A program made the position numbers and the translations under genes. The notes below the pieces were generated by a model. That model did no database searches and had not been told where the DNA came from. It was given only the letters and a program-made list of their open reading frames with translations. From Colocasia esculenta (Eukaryota > Streptophyta > Magnoliopsida > Alismatales > Araceae), in the NCBI GenBank assembly GCA_014218235.1, contig CM024760.1:64048961-64112960 (forward strand): a stretch of DNA of 64,000 bases. Direction: 5' to 3'. How positions within the stretch are numbered: the stretch's first letter is position 1; every line of letters starts with the position of its first letter. This document shows positions 33,270 through 43,568 of this stretch, piece after piece.

Positions 33270-34954
33270 CTTAAGTTTCTAGTAGTGCACGTGCTAACTG
33301 TGTGACCTAGTTGGTTGCAATGTGTACAACATAAATCGAAAGAATTCTTCTTGTGTATATTTCTATTGTATTTCTGTTTTTGTTATAAGCATGTGTTTAC
33401 CTTTGGTATTTTTATATATCCTCTTTTACAAATTTAGGAGTTGGATATCTTAGGATAAATAATATGTTCTTCATTTTGTGGGGGTGTGTATCCTACTCCA
33501 TATTTCCTTTTCCTTTTCTTGCACCTTTCAGATTTACAAATAATGAAGTTTTGCAAGTAGTTATTTATCTAAAGTGGCTCTTAGATAACTATTTTCCTCT
33601 TGCAATTTCTTCATTCTTCAGTTCTCTTAGATTTGATTCTAATTCTAATATCTTGTTATTCTTATTTTTCAAATCTTCACATAAAAGTTCATTAGCTCTT
33701 TGGTTTCAGTTGAATTTCTTTAACCTTTCAAACTCATTTTTAAGAAAGGTATTGCTCTTTTTGATTCAACAAATTTAGCTTGATTATTTTTGTTTGTTTT
33801 ACAACGACTTATATTTTTCATAAAGTTCATGAAGGCATCCTCTAGACTATCTGAATCAGATTCTGAGCAGGAAGTAAAAGATGTTTCAGAATTTACCTGT
33901 TCTAGTCCTGCCATGAGGGCTAGATTTGCCTTTTCTTCTTCTTCAGATTCTGAGCTGGAGGAGTCTGAGCTGGTAGCATCTTCGTTGTCCCATGTTGCTG
34001 CCATAGCTTTCTTTTTGAACTTTTTGAATCTCTTTCTTTTCCCTTCTTCTTTTCAGATTTTTCGCTTGGTCCTTCTTTTTGAGTTTGGGACACTCAGATT
34101 TGTAATGCCCCGGCTGGTTGCACTCATAACAGGTTGGCTCTTTCTTTTTATCTTTCTTGAAGAACTTTTCTGAGCCAAACTTCTTTTCTTAGCCAATATT
34201 CTTTGTAATTTCCTTGAGAGCATAGCCTCATCATCACTGTCATCTGATTTTTCTTTGGAGTCTTCAGATGAAGAAGAATCTGCAATCTTTAGAGCATTTG
34301 AAATTTTCTTCTTTGAAGAGCTTTCAGAAAATCTTTATGTTTATTTCATGTGCCATGAGGGAGCCTATTAACTTATCAATGGACAATTCAGTGAGATCAT
34401 GGGCTTCCTCTATGGCTGTAACTTTAGGGGTCCATACATTGGTTAGAGATCGTAGTATTTTTCTAACAGTTTCTTCATGGTTAGGATTTTTCCTAAGGCA
34501 CTTAACCTACAATTATGTTTGAGAATCTATTACATTTGTGTATATTTTCACTTGGAAGCATTTTGAATTGTTCATATTGAGATACTAGTATATCTATTCT
34601 GGTTTGTTTAACCCTATCAGTTCCTTCATAGGTTACCTGTAATTTATCCCACATTTCTTTGCTGTCTTACAAGCTGAGAGTCTATTGAATTCTCTTTTAG
34701 ATAAGGCACAACAAAGATAATTTTTGGCTTATAATTTAGGGACATATTTCTCTTATCAGCAATAGATAAACCAGCAGAGGTGGAAGTTGCTCCAACTATT
34801 TCATAATCACCTTGTTCATTACCTGCCAAAGGTCGTAGTCTGTACCTCTGATGAAGCATTCCATCCTCATCTTCCAGTATTGATAATCTTCACCATCGAA
34901 GAATGGTGGTCTTGAAACTGATTGGCCTTCATAGTTGTGAGCTTCAGATGCCAT
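33270..34954 (-). pseudogene. SIR-B gag, frame-broken
   Basis: The start is ATG at 34954 on the minus strand (MASEAHNYEGQSVSRP), about 40 bp inside the primer-binding site, followed by FDGEDYQYWKMRMECF. 34859-34644 continues in part. 34004-33720 is the acidic Ser/Glu tract (MAATWDNEDATSSDSSSS, EEEEKANLALMAG). An intact zinc knuckle CYECNQPGHYKSEC lies near 34132-34091, and a second, CTHCNQLGHTVSTC, near 33329-33287 at the gag/protease border. Frameshifts lie around 34640, 34560-34100 and 33720-33330. Confidence 0.8.
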
Positions 34955-34991
34955 TTCTTCTCAAATCCTTAGATTCTTCTGAGAAGACCTT

Positions 34992-35003
34992 GCTCTGATA
35001 CCA
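34992..35003 (-). promoter_or_regulatory. primer-binding site (SIR-B)
   Basis: The minus strand reads TGGTATCAGAGC, two bases inside the 5' LTR. This is the usual complement to the 3' end of plant initiator methionine tRNA that primes minus-strand synthesis in copia elements. It is the only PBS retained in the window. Confidence 0.92.
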
Positions 35004-35005
35004 CT

Positions 35006-37005
35006 TGTTGGATCGAAATGGCAAGATACACAGTCCTAGAGGGGGGGTGAATAGGACTTTTCTTTCTTTTCAAAATTCTTCTGAAAATCACAACACTAAG
35101 TAGATGTTAGTGCTTGGTGTGATGTGTGTGATTCAAGTGAGAACTTGGCGGAAACAATCACACAGAAGATTGCACAAGAGATTTATCCTGGTTCGACCCT
35201 TACCACATGGAAGTCCTATATCCAGTCCTCAAGCCAACCACTTGAGTTTTTCACTAAACTGCCAATCAAATTTGGCCTTCTCTCACCCTTGAGAGGAAAT
35301 TACAACACCCACTTGCTCCACAACAAGTCTTCCCTAAACAGGGGGAAACAATACTGCCTTACACCGAAGGCCTTCCCTTCACAAGAGGGGTAAAGCAGAA
35401 AAACTTCTGCAGAAATAACAATTAAAGGAGAAAGAAACCTTGTGTGTTTGCCTCAAGGATGAGCACAGAACACACACTTTTCAGCATGATTGAATGAAGA
35501 GAAGTGCAGACTAAATCCTAGCTGAAGCTACTTGGGTGGACTTCAAAGAAGGAGCAATTACAATTGCCACCCAACAGACAGATTCATAAAGAAATTCCTG
35601 AAGATGTGCTCTCACACAGAGGCTGAACAGGAAGACTAGAGAGCTTGCAAGATGAGCTTTCAGAGAAATGGCTTGAAGGAATTTTTGCACACTCAAAATT
35701 TTGTTCTTCATGAGCTTTTCTCCATCTCTTTATAATCTTCAAAAACTAGCCGTTGAGGAAGATAGCCATTGGAGTAAGATGGTTGTTGCATACTATCCGT
35801 TTGAGGAGAGTTTTGGGGATCCTTTGGATCTTGGGACTTATATCCAAAGGGTCTTGAACTATTGCCTCTTCCCAAAGTCTTTGAAGGCAGGAGCCGTTGT
35901 TATAGCTAGAAGATAAGCTCTTTGAGACTTGAGCTGAGCAACTCATGCTTAAAACATGCGCTCTATTAAATGCCTGTTTGAAAGGACAAGACAAAGAGAA
36001 AAGCATATCCATACCTTTGTGGTAGGTGAGTCAGTGGAGTACAACAAATAGTATGGACCTAGTATTCTTGGTCCTTTCGGAAAATAAGGCAGACAGACAA
36101 AAAGTTGAGGTATGGGTCTGTCAGTATTAGGTGAGATGGTCAGATACGATGAGCCTAATTTTTACATAAATGCTTTGAGTCTTTTTTGAAGGAATAGATT
36201 CAGGCAAAGGACATCAAGACTAGAAGTATATTTCAGAGAAATATTTTTTACAGGAATGTAAATATGCGAATGTACTAAATTTTTGTCAGAAAAAAAAAAT
36301 ATATATATATATATTAAAATAATAATCTTGTACGATCTTAAATGCATATGTTAAGCAATATGAAATTTGTCATAGATTTTATTCCTAAGAAGAATTTACA
36401 ACCAGGAATGACAATTAGAACTGACAAGAGGTACTACAGCTGACAGTGTAGTCGAATTCAGTAGAACAGATAATTCGACTCAGGAAGTAAGTATGATTCG
36501 ATTTAGGAAGAATAGTGTAATTCGACTCAAGAAGGAAATCGACAGTTGAATGAGGTGTAAAGTTATGAGTCGAATACAGTATAAAGACATTCGACTGTAT
36601 GAGTTGAAGGCATGAGTCGAATACAATATAAAGACATTCGACTGTATGAGTCAAAGTCATGAGTCGAATACAGTATAAAGACATTCGATTGTATGATTCG
36701 AAGTCATGAGTCGAATACAGTATAAAGACATTAGACTGTATGAGTCGAAGTCATGAGTTGAATACAGTATAAAGACATTCGATTGTATGAGTCGAAGTCA
36801 TGAGTCGAATACAATATAAAGATGTATACTTAGAAAAATTTGGTCTTTTAGGATATTGAAGCTGTCTAGAAATTTTGTAGTATATCTATATTTTTGGAAG
36901 ATATATTTATTGGGAATTTATCATGGTAGACGCAAAATTATTCATTAAAGATTTGTCTTATCAAAATACTTAATTTTCTGAAGACTTAGAGAAAGTTGCT
37001 CAACA
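35006..37005 (-). repeat. SIR-B 5' LTR
   Basis: 2000 bp with the same ends as 24064-26011 and colinear throughout. The main length difference is one extra 47-bp unit in the array, plus small homopolymer and AT-repeat changes (for example a longer AT run near 36292-36316). It drives transcription toward lower coordinates in a functional element. Confidence 0.93.
36565..36823 (-). repeat. 47-bp tandem array in SIR-B 5' LTR (five units plus a part)
   Basis: Units start at 36565, 36612, 36659, 36706 and 36753, with a partial unit from 36800. This is the same unit as in the 3' LTR, with one more copy and independent point changes. Confidence 0.93.
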
Positions 37006-37011
37006 CAATAT

Positions 37012-37548
37012 ACTAATTCATCCTTCAGATGCAGGAGGTTCTTCTATTCTGACAGCAGCTCTTCTTGGACTTGTGGAACTTCAGAAGCTTCACCAATGAT
37101 AGCTTCTCCTTCTCCACTGAGGTTTGGTCCACACATTTCAACTAGTGAGAACCCACTCTTCTTTAAATTTCTAGACCGAATGGGCTAACCCATCTTCCCC
37201 ATCAATTCTTCCTTCAAATCAATCTCAAGGTGATAGAAAATCATTGTGAGTAAATGGGCATAGGGAAGGGTCACTGCCAATTTGTTCTTCCTATCCCAAA
37301 TAACTTCTGCCGCAGACTTCATCCTTTCTATTATAACCTGAGCCATGTTGATGTCTTGTTTCTGAACGGTCCAGAACATCATGTCTTCATATCCTTTAGT
37401 GCAAGATGAAAAAGTGGCACTCCTCAGTGCTAAAATCTGACAAACTATAAAGTGCAAAATTCTGTTGAAAGGGTTGAATTGGTTGATGTCGATCTTCCCA
37501 TCCTTCAGTTTATACTCTGTTCCGATGATCCCTAGCCCCTTGGCATGA
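37012..37548 (-). pseudogene. SIR-C accessory ORF, N-terminal domain part
   Basis: Frame 37457-37185 encodes LHFIVCQIL-like text then SATFSSCTKGYEDMMFW, NMAQVIIERMKSAAEVIWD and LPYAHLLTMIFYHLEIDL, matching the second half of block 1 in SIR-A. Further codons to 37548 (DGKID...NQFNPFN) match the DGKLDINQ segment. The right end is cut by the LINE and the left end by SIR-B. Confidence 0.78.
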
Positions 37549-37564
37549 ATATCTACTGACTCTA
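37549..37564. repeat. LINE target-site duplication, left copy
   Basis: ATATCTACTGACTCTA here and ATATCTACTGTCTCTA at 43462-43477, after the LINE tail. That is 16 bp with one mismatch. Removing the LINE and one copy restores the alignment with the accessory ORF of SIR-D. Confidence 0.88.
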
Positions 37565-37639
37565 TTGATATCTTAGAGTCAAATAATCATATCTTCAGAC
37601 TCAGGTTTCTCTCTCTAGATTTTAGAGAGAGAAGCTATG

Positions 37640-39060
37640 GGGATTTGTTTCGCTGGTTAGGCGGTTCTTGGAGTTAGGTTGCCGGCCTTGTGCCGACGGT
37701 GCTGGTCCTCTATGTGGTCTTCTGCTAGTGAAAGACGCAACACTTGGAGTGGAAGCAGGGCAGTGGTAGGGCGACTCTCGTACGCTCAGATTATCTCTCA
37801 AACGAAGCCGCCTCCTGTGGTTGATATAGGTATAAAACCCCCAGCCTTCACTGATGCAGGAGAACCGGCGGTCTATTTCTCATGGGAAGAGGTAGGAAGA
37901 TCTATTGCTCCCTTCACCTTGTTGTCATTGTGAGATGCTCTTATGGAAGAAGTTCCATCCAGTTTTCAAAAGCGTTTATCCCAAGACTAGGTTTAAAGGA
38001 TGATTTCATGTTAGCATTAACCCTCGGCATCTTCTTCTTCGGTTTGAGACCAACGAGGATTATTTAAAGGTCATTTTAAGAAGAAGTCTTATATTAAAGG
38101 CCTACTATTCAGGTTCTTCAAGTGGAAGCAACTTTTGATTTAATGCTGATCCCACAGTGATGCCGATCTGGGTGGGCTTTCCCATGCCCAGTAACTACTA
38201 CTTCCAGGATTCTTACGCTCTATTGCAGGTAACATTGGTCAAGTCCTTAGAATACATGAACCTACGATGGCTTTTACACAGACCCAGGAGGCTTTTGTAT
38301 GCGTTGAAATGGACATGCAAAACCGAGGCCGGAGAGAATCTGGATAGGCTGTGGGCAGGATGGTTTCTGGCAAAGAGTTATCTATAGGGTGCCGAGTTTA
38401 TGTAGTTCTGTCATAAATTGGCTCATGCTGAAGCAGAGTGTAACAGGAAAGCCAAGGATTCTATCACGGCGGATGGTTTACCACAGAACTCCAAGGTAGT
38501 TGAGGAGGCGACTATCAAGAAAGCTTGCGTCAGAAGGCTATTCAATCAAGCTTTCCTAAACCGCAGCAGGAAAATATTGCAGGAAGAGTGGGAAATAAAG
38601 ATCCAGCTTTGCCGATAGACCCAACACCGGTTCTATCCCTCCTGCATCTCAAGAAATTGTAAATTCTCAAACTGGTGCTCAGGGTAATTTATCCCTGCAC
38701 AGACCTCAAAGCATGGGTTTCATGGCCCTGTAGTGGCTGTTGAGTCTGCTGGGATTCACCAACTAGATAACTCCATGCTCTACAGAACTGTTCCTATCAT
38801 GGAGGTTGAGGCTAATTCTACGTTGCATGGATTGCATGGTATATCCGAAGGATTACTGACTACAGGTCTTCATTTAGGAGATGGTTCTGAGGGGGCTTCG
38901 CCGGACGAAGCTACGCCGGAAGTGGCTCCTCCGGCCATCCCTCCTGCCGGAGGCGACGAAATCTTTCAAAATCCTGGAGTTTCCTTTATAATTCAACTAG
39001 ATCCTACAATTCAGAAGGCGGTTTCCTTAGCCCATGCAGAGAATATGTTAAGCCTGCTTT
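37640..39060 (+). pseudogene. LINE ORF1 (RNA-binding protein), decayed
   Basis: Readable pieces include IWVGFPMPSNYYF and FVCVEMDM-like codons (38160-38330), reminiscent of the DUF4283-type region of plant LINE ORF1. A zinc-knuckle-like FCHKLAHAEAECNRK follows near 38405-38455, and an open stretch 38733-39062 is rich in Glu/Pro/Ala. The frame changes several times (around 38200, 38400, 38620). The 5' UTR, 37565 to about 37640, has no ORF. Confidence 0.6.
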
Positions 39061-39163
39061 AGCTGACCATGAGAGGAGGGTACAGCTAGGAATAGGATGT
39101 GGGTGCTCGTACCCGCTCTAAGGTGAAAGCTACAGGGGGAGAGTCTTCCGGCTATTGTTCCTC

Positions 39164-39960
39164 ATGATTCCGTCTTTACTATTTTGGAATATTAGGGGAG
39201 TAGCGAACTGGGTTTCCAAACGTTCGCTGAGAAGAATAGTAAAAAAAAATAATGTGGATTTCCTTGCCTTAGCTGAGCCGATGGTTTCTTTAGAAAGAGC
39301 TGAGTCCTTGCGTTCTTACCTAGGCATGGATTCAGTTGTTAGTAACAGTGATTCCAATGGGAAGCTGTGGATTTTATGGAGAAATTTACATTTTTATATG
39401 GTTAATCAGTCTGATCAGCACATCACTATGGCATTGGCCAATGAGAACAGGACGACCATTTTCATTACTGCTGTCTATGCTAGCTGCTTTGCAGAAAGAA
39501 GGCGTCAGCTTTTTGATGATTTATTGGACTTCTCCTTCTCTGTGAATGTTCCATGGCTTGTAGGAGGGGATTTTAATTGTGTTGCTCTTCCTTATGAAAA
39601 AATCGGTGGTCGCTCGATAAATCTCCAGGGTATGATGGATTTTAATGCCTTCATCTCTGCAGCCTCTCTTCTGATGCTGGGCATATTGGCTGCAGATATA
39701 CTTGGTCTAACAATCGAACAGGGTCCTCCTCTATTAAAGCTAGACTAGACAGATTTCTGTACAACAATCACTGTGGTACTCCTATCCAAACCTTCAGGTA
39801 AGGCACCTCCCAGGGGCCCTTCGGATCATGCTCCTTTGAAGATTTCTTTGACTCAAGTAACAGCCTTGCCTTCCAGATTTATATACCAAGCTATGTGGTC
39901 TACGCATGAGTCCTTTAAGCAGCTGATCAACAGTTTGGAATGCCCCTTCTGCATGGCATT
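39164..39960 (+). pseudogene. LINE ORF2: apurinic-like endonuclease domain
   Basis: From ATG 39164: LLFWNIRGVANW (catalytic Asn), LALAEPMVSLE (catalytic Glu), FITAVYAS and WLVGGDFNCVALPYEK (catalytic Asp/Asn). A frameshift near 39690-39740 follows, and the final GPSDHAPLKISL (Asp-His pair) is in another frame at 39820-39850. In functional LINEs this nicks the target DNA. The frame that starts at 39155 uses TTG; I prefer ATG 39164. Confidence 0.85.
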
Positions 39961-40199
39961 ATAACCCATCTGTTATTCTGCATGCCAAACTTAAGCTTGT
40001 TCGATCTGCTCTTCGCATTTGGAATAAAGAGACTTTTGGTAATATAGAAGATAGCCTTAAGCTTCATGAGGAGAAGGTTATGGAGCTGTAGGAGAAGTTT
40101 GATACAGATCCCACCCTTGATAACCGTTCAGCTCTAAATGCAGCTAATGCCAACTTAAGGAAAATAACCAACTGTGTGGATAATTTCTGAGCTCAAAAA

Positions 40200-41369
40200 G
40201 CTCGGGTGCAATGGCTAGACAATGGGGATAAAAATACTGCCTTTTATCATGCCATAGTTAAAGGAAGAAGGAAACATAATTATATCTGGCGTCTCCGGGT
40301 GGATGGTTCTTGGTCAGAGGACCAGCAGATTTTAAAACAGGAGGCAGTTAACTATTTTCAAACTCTTCTTTAGTCTACTGATCATGTTATTGATGATTCT
40401 CTGCTCAATGTTATCCCAACTGTGATCTCTAATGAGCAGAACAACACCCTCACTAGTATCCCGTCCAAGGAAGAAATTCAGAAGGCGGTCTGGGCTTTAA
40501 ATGCAAATAGTGCCCCTGGGCCGGACGGTTTCACGGGGCAATTTTTCACTTCCTGCTGGGACATTATTCAGGAAGATGTTGTGAACTCAGTGGTCAGCTT
40601 TTTCCAGGGCTTTCCCTTACCTAGAGGTATTACATCTACTCTCATTGCCCTGATTCCCAAAACTAAAAATACTGCAAATTTTGGGGATTATAGGCCGGTC
40701 AGCTTGTGTAATTTTAGTTACAAGATTATTTCTAAAATAATTTGTGATCGTCTGGTTGATATCCTTCCTCTGATTATTTCGGAGGATCAAGGCGCCTTTG
40801 TCAAAGGTAGATCTATTATGGATAACATATCTCTTGTGAAACTTCTTGTTAGAGACATTCGCAGAAAAGTTAGAGGTCATAATGTGCTATTCAAGTTGGA
40901 CATTAAAAAAGCTTATGACAGCTTAGAGTGGGATTTCCTCTATGCAGTTCTGGGTAAATTTGGTTTCTCCTCTAGGTTCATTTCATACATTGGTATGCTT
41001 ATTAGTAACTGCTGGTTTTCTGTGCTCTTCAATGGTGCTTCTCATGGTTACTTTCATTCCACTAGAGGTCTTAGACAGGGAGACCCCATTGCCCCAGCCC
41101 TTTTCATCATCATGGAAGAGGCTCTTAGTAGAGGTATCAAATATTTGGTGCATTCTGGGAGCCTTCTCCCCTACTCTGGTCCTAGAGTTTGTCCTGTGAT
41201 TTCTCACCTTTTGTATGCCGATGATACTCTTATTTTTCTGAATGGTGGAGTCCAAAACATTAAGAAACTCATGGATTTCTTGAAAAATACTCCTCCTCTT
41301 CTGGCCAGCACATCAATGCATCCAAAAGCTCCTTTCTCATCTCGGATAAAGCTCCCATGCATGCAGTAA
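40200..41369 (+). pseudogene. LINE ORF2: reverse transcriptase
   Basis: The main open frame is 40422-41369. It has APGPDGFTGQFF, LIPKTKNTANFGDYRPVSLC, the FVKGRSIMDNI motif, KLDIKKAYDSLEW (catalytic Asp), GLRQGDPIAPALF and LLYADDTLIF (YADD at 41214-41225). Upstream (40200-40400) the linker words WLDNGDKNTAFYHAI are readable with a stop near 40373. A frameshift near 41290 separates it from the thumb region. Confidence 0.9.
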
Positions 41370-42600
41370 ATAGAATTGCTCTTTTGACTGGTTTTAAAAG
41401 ACAAAGGGGCGCAATGACATATCTGGGTGTTCCTATGCGCCCAGGAAGATTGATAGCTGCAGATTTCTCTCCTTTGATTCAGAAGATTAACGGGAGGCTA
41501 GCATCCTGGAAGCCCAGACTGATCTCCCAAGCTGGTAGAGTGACTCTCATCAATTCGATTTTATCTTCTCTTCCAGTTTATATAGCTGCTTCTGGTGCTA
41601 TACCTGTGAGTATTCTTAACTACATAGATAGAACATGTGCAGCATTTTTCTGGAATAGTTCTGATGGGAATAAGAGGTGTCATTGGGTTAACTGGTCTAC
41701 CATCCAACGGCCTTTGATAGAGGGAGGCCTGGGTATTCGCAACATTAAGCAGGTTCAGCTTGCTCTTGCTGTTAAAAATATTTGGAATATTCATCATGGC
41801 ACATCGTTCTGGTCTGAGTATGCTAAAAAGAGGCTATTGCTTGGCACAAGATCCACTTATAAAGGTATGTCTTCAAAGCTTTGGAACATGGCTGTGCAAA
41901 TAACTCAAAAAAACTCCAAATGGATTCATGGTAATGGTGAGGATATAGATGTCTTAGCGGATGTTTGGATTGGTGAAACGCCACTTGGTGAGCTCCTTTC
42001 TTTGCCTTATGAGGGGGACCGCATTGCCCTCAAAGAGGTTATCCTTAATGATAACCACCCTATCAGATCCCTTCTTCCAAATAATATCCTTCAGGGTGTG
42101 GTGCTTAATGACGATAAGGATAAGTGTATCTGGCGGCCTTCCAATGATGGAAATTTCTCTGTTAAATCAGCTTATAATCTTCTTCGCCCCCATGGCATAA
42201 GGAGACATGATCTGGGCAAACTTTGGCACAATGGTATAAATAAAAGAGCTTCCTTATTCTGCTGGAAGATTCTTAACCGAGCAGTTCCTGTTGATCAACG
42301 TATTGCAGAAAGTGGTATCTCCATAGCCTCCTGATGTTCTTGTTGTAATTCTCCCAATATTGAAGATGATAATCACTTGTTCCTTTATGGGGAGTTAGCT
42401 GCCTCTCTATGGAGCTGGTTTCTCCCACTAGCTAGCTCTAAAGTTCACCTGCATAGCCACATCACAATGAGAATTTGGAGCTTCCTAACTGTTACAAAGA
42501 CATCGACTCCTATTGGGTTTGTGTCCATCCACTGTCTCATTCTCTTACTTTGGGAGATATGGAAGGTGAGATGCACAAAAAGATTTGAAGATAAGTAGGT
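41357..42600 (+). pseudogene. LINE ORF2: thumb/connection and zinc-binding region
   Basis: Frame 41357-42334 contains MTYLGVPMRPGRL, RLASWKPRLISQAGRVTLI, FFWNSSDGNKRCHWVNW and GGLGIRNIKQVQLAL, all typical of plant LINE ORF2 after the RT. After the stop at 42332 come CSCCNSPNIEDDNHLFLYGE and LWSWF, the zf-RVT-like Cys/His zone, then WEIWKVRCTKRFED up to 42598. The in-frame stops are decay. Confidence 0.85.
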
Positions 42601-42649
42601 TTCTACAGGGGCGGTCATTAGGAAAATTAAATTCCAGGTAGCTCACTCC

Positions 42650-43258
42650 TTGGAATTGATTCATTTTAAATCTTCACCTTCCTTACAAGACATGCAGATT
42701 CTTTTGAAGTATGGCTTCTCCGCCAACTGGACTCAAAAAAGTTTCAAGTTCATTCGATGGATCCCTCCGATAAAATCTTACTCTTTAAATGTGGATGGCG
42801 CTAGTCAAGGTAACCCGGGTGCTTGTGGGGGAGGAGGTTGCATTCGTGATAAGCTGGGTGCAGTTGTGGTGGCCTTTGCGTACCATTACGGTTATGGAAA
42901 TAGCTTAATCGCTGAATCTAGAGCGCTATGTGATGGGATTCGTCTAGCATATTTCCTTGGTATTCACCTTGAGATAGTTAATTCTGATTCTCTTATATTG
43001 GTTAACTCTCTCAAAACAGAAAAATGTCCATCTTGGAAGGCGTTCTACTGGTGGAGGGAAGCAAGAGCATTGAGTCTCCAGAAGAAGCTCTCCATTGTCC
43101 ATGTGTATAGAGAGGCTATCAAGTGGCTGACGGTCTGGCTAAAGCAGGATGTTTATCTAATGTCAATCAGGTTTTGGGGATCCATAAATCTTCCAAAAGT
43201 TTGTAAAGGGCCCCTTCTGTTGAACAAGACCGGTCTCCCTCACTTGAGATATTTCTAA
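42650..43258 (+). pseudogene. LINE ORF2: C-terminal RNase H
   Basis: YSLNVDGASQGNPGACG carries the first catalytic Asp, AESRALCDGIRLA the Glu, and EIVNSDSLILVN the next Asp. The end, HVYREAIKWLTVWLKQ, looks like a frame-shifted HVYREAN..AD.LAK motif, so the last acidic residue is lost. The frame then runs on to 43258. An RNase H domain after the RT is found in a subset of plant L1 lineages. Confidence 0.85.
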
Positions 43259-43429
43259 CCGGTCTGCCATTTTTTTGTACCCCATTTTTATTATAATAAA
43301 TTCCAGGCCCAGGATCTCTCTGGTGGAGTGGGTTTTCTTTTCCCCGCTAGGGAAGGGTGCACTCTCCTAGATGAGAACCTGAGGACCTCTTTCACTTAAA
43401 AAAAAAAAAAAATATATATATATAATATA

Positions 43430-43461
<32 letters not shown>
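43259..43461 (+). other. LINE 3' UTR, poly-A and AT-dinucleotide tail
   Basis: A short 3' UTR with FFCTP-like GT-rich text and no ORF, then 15 A residues (43398-43412) and about 50 bp of AT/TA repeats up to the target duplication. The AT run may have grown from the tail after insertion. Confidence 0.8.
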
Positions 43462-43467
<6 letters not shown>

Positions 43468-43477
43468 ACTGTCTCTA

Positions 43478-43559
43478 CCAAACTATGCCCAACTATAAAA
43501 ACTCCAAATAATCTCTCCAATAGGTCATAGGTTATATGAATGGAAGTACCTTTGACTTT
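43478..43559 (-). pseudogene. SIR-C accessory ORF, short fragment between LINE and LTR-E
   Basis: About 80 bp that align with minus-strand accessory-ORF DNA of SIR-D near 16800-16890 (shared CCAATAGGTC and CTTTGAC..TGGAAGT phrases). It links the pieces at 37548 and 47000 into one ORF and proves that LINE and LTR-E sit in the same reading frame region. Confidence 0.75.
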
Positions 43560-43568
43560 GGAAGTGAG

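Larger units (their letters stand above)
24064..37005 (-). mobile_element. SIR-B: complete Sirevirus with both LTRs
   Basis: Minus-strand element of 12.9 kb: 5' LTR 35006-37005, primer-binding site 34992-35003, gag, pol, accessory ORF, purine tract, 3' LTR 24064-26011, and target duplication CAATAT. The LTRs are different in sequence from those of SIR-A/D apart from the shared C-run end motif. All ORFs carry frameshifts. It is inserted in the accessory ORF of SIR-C, in the same orientation. The LTRs differ at scattered positions, by small indels, and by one 47-bp repeat unit, so it is not a very recent insertion. Confidence 0.93.
37565..43461 (+). mobile_element. full-length L1-type LINE with C-terminal RNase H
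   Basis: 5.9-kb non-LTR retrotransposon: ORF1 remnants with a zinc knuckle, then ORF2 with endonuclease, reverse transcriptase, zinc-binding zf-RVT-like region and RNase H, then 3' UTR, poly-A (43398-43412) and an AT-dinucleotide tail. The 16-bp target duplication and complete length fit target-primed reverse transcription. It is inserted in SIR-C. Both ORFs have frameshifts and stops. Confidence 0.92.

Noticed and set aside
34992..35003. Possible tRNA gene around the TGGTATCAGAGC word
   Set aside because: Only the 12-base complement to a tRNA 3' end is present, at the LTR border. No cloverleaf is possible there, so it is a primer-binding site.
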